34,521 nt of DNA from Rhodospirillales bacterium (lineage in GTDB: Bacteria > Pseudomonadota > Alphaproteobacteria > Rhodospirillales > JASLLZ01). Both the position numbers and the translations under genes were made by a program. The notes under the pieces were generated by a model, which had not been told where the DNA came from, made no database searches, and saw nothing but the letters and a program-made list of their open reading frames with translations. Positions 34,083 through 34,521 of this stretch are shown one piece after another. The stretch's first letter is position 1; every line of letters starts with the position of its first letter. Location: assembly GCA_030746775.1 (NCBI GenBank), contig JASLLZ010000022.1:1-34521 (forward strand), written 5' to 3'.

Positions 34083-34388
34083 ATGACCGACCATGAAAAT
34101 GGAACACGACCCATCACATGCATTGAAGACCTCGCCACGCTGGCGCCCGGTGTCATGGCGCTCCTGTGCAAGACGATGGACGCCCATACCTTGATGGTCG
34201 CCTTGAAGGCGGCGCCGGACGACGTGCGCGAAGCGGTCTTCGCGGGCTTCCCACCGCGTCAGCCGGGCGTGTTGGGAGACCAGGTCCCCGCCGTCGGCTT
34301 CGTGACCTTGGAAGAAGTCGAGCAGGCGCAGCGGATGGTCATCGATGCGGCGAACACCCTAATCGATTTTCAAACCGCCCTGGAGTAA
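34083..34388 (+). CDS. Stand-alone FliG C-terminal-domain-like protein
   Basis: The 101-residue protein aligns by eye with the FliG C-terminal domain: CIEDLATLAPGVMALLCKTMDAHTLMVALKAAPDDVREAVFAGFPPRQ, then LGDQVPAVGFVTLEEVEQAQRMVIDAANTLID. The first part corresponds to the FEDL...LLREVD...LALALKGA...VREKIL...MS-R pattern of flagellar FliG. No N-terminal or middle FliG domain is present, whereas FliG is normally about 330 residues. Of the charged motor residues of E. coli FliG, the Lys in ALK and the Arg after the helix are kept. One of the two Asp residues (GDQ for RDD) and the Arg of GPVR (here GFVT) are changed, so torque generation is doubtful. ATG 34083 has only a weak site; GTG 34071 is in frame. 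Its function is unknown. Confidence 0.75.
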   Translation: MTDHENGTRPITCIEDLATLAPGVMALLCKTMDAHTLMVALKAAPDDVREAVFAGFPPRQPGVLGDQVPAVGFVTLEEVEQAQRMVIDAANTLIDFQTALE

Positions 34389-34521
34389 CGGCCGGGGGCG
34401 TTAGTGTCCTGGATCAGAAGTTCGTCGCAGATGTAACCATCTGTTCGGGATTTGCTCTAGGCTCTGTACTCAATTAGGGGATTCACAAATTGGTTTTGAT
34501 GTGATTCAAAGTCTCTAACGA
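34389..34521. other. AT-richer right edge, possible left end of an insertion element
   Basis: No gene is seen. A 6-bp hairpin CAGATG-TAAC-CATCTG lies at 34428-34443. From about 34450 the sequence is clearly less GC-rich than the rest of the window and contains GATTCACA...TGTGATTC, an imperfect dyad (34480-34507). The composition change and the GGCTCTGTACTC-type start at 34460 resemble insertion-sequence ends, but the element, if present, lies outside the window. Confidence 0.3.

Overview
The window looks like chromosomal DNA of a GC-rich alphaproteobacterium, most likely of the Rhodospirillales type. The evidence is the order hemC-hemD-Mic60-hemY running divergently from tsaD, the chain tsaD / epimerase / gpsA / EVE protein / Rieske protein / acetyl-CoA synthetase, an SDHAF4 (DUF1674) gene near rsmB, and rsmB lying upstream of a heparinase II/III-type gene. 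All assignments come from reading the sequence; no database search was run.

Layout. 1-706: the 5' part of a flagellin-like gene running off the left edge. 963-4411: a very large multi-PAS hybrid histidine kinase split by a one-base frameshift. 4539-5528: a sterol desaturase-family membrane oxygenase. 5778-5853: tRNA-Thr(CGU). 5978-7081: a DegT/DnrJ-like PLP enzyme, convergent with a tight six-gene minus-strand run (7074-13436) that reads hemC, hemD, Mic60-like, hemY, FemAB/GNAT-like, polysaccharide deacetylase. 13512-19663: tsaD, an epimerase gene on the other strand interrupted by an amber codon, gpsA, EVE protein, Rieske ferredoxin and acetyl-CoA synthetase, closed by a very long hairpin. 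19767-23534: four minus-strand genes (NeuD/PglD-like acyltransferase, secreted thermonuclease-like protein, SDHAF4, SARP/BTAD-TolB-TPR regulator). 23679-32864: plus-strand genes for a 49-residue protein, RsmB, an SxtJ/DUF5989/carbamoyltransferase cassette, heparinase-like protein, methyltransferase, acyl carrier protein, SGNH hydrolase-like protein and FkbM methyltransferase. They meet a CDP-paratose-2-epimerase-like gene on the minus strand. 34083-34388: a stand-alone FliG C-terminal-domain protein, followed by AT-richer sequence at the right edge.

How the genes work together. The core cluster combines tetrapyrrole synthesis (hemC, hemD, hemY), inner-membrane organisation (Mic60-like), tRNA t6A modification (tsaD), phospholipid precursor supply (gpsA) and acetate activation (acs). 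Two accessory blocks appear devoted to surface glycan or glycolipid modification. One is the PLP enzyme / deacetylase / FemAB set. The other, more intriguing, is 25426-33898, which puts membrane-associated carbamoylation, a lyase-like protein, a methyltransferase translationally coupled to a dedicated acyl carrier protein, an SGNH hydrolase-like protein, an FkbM methyltransferase and a nucleotide-sugar epimerase side by side. The SGNH gene in this block has a leader with two nested dyads that overlap its upstream ribosome-binding site.

The strongest items for follow-up are the two interrupted genes, the carbamoylation / acyl-carrier block, the structured leader at 30723-30792, the single-domain FliG-C protein and the 19672-19752 hairpin.
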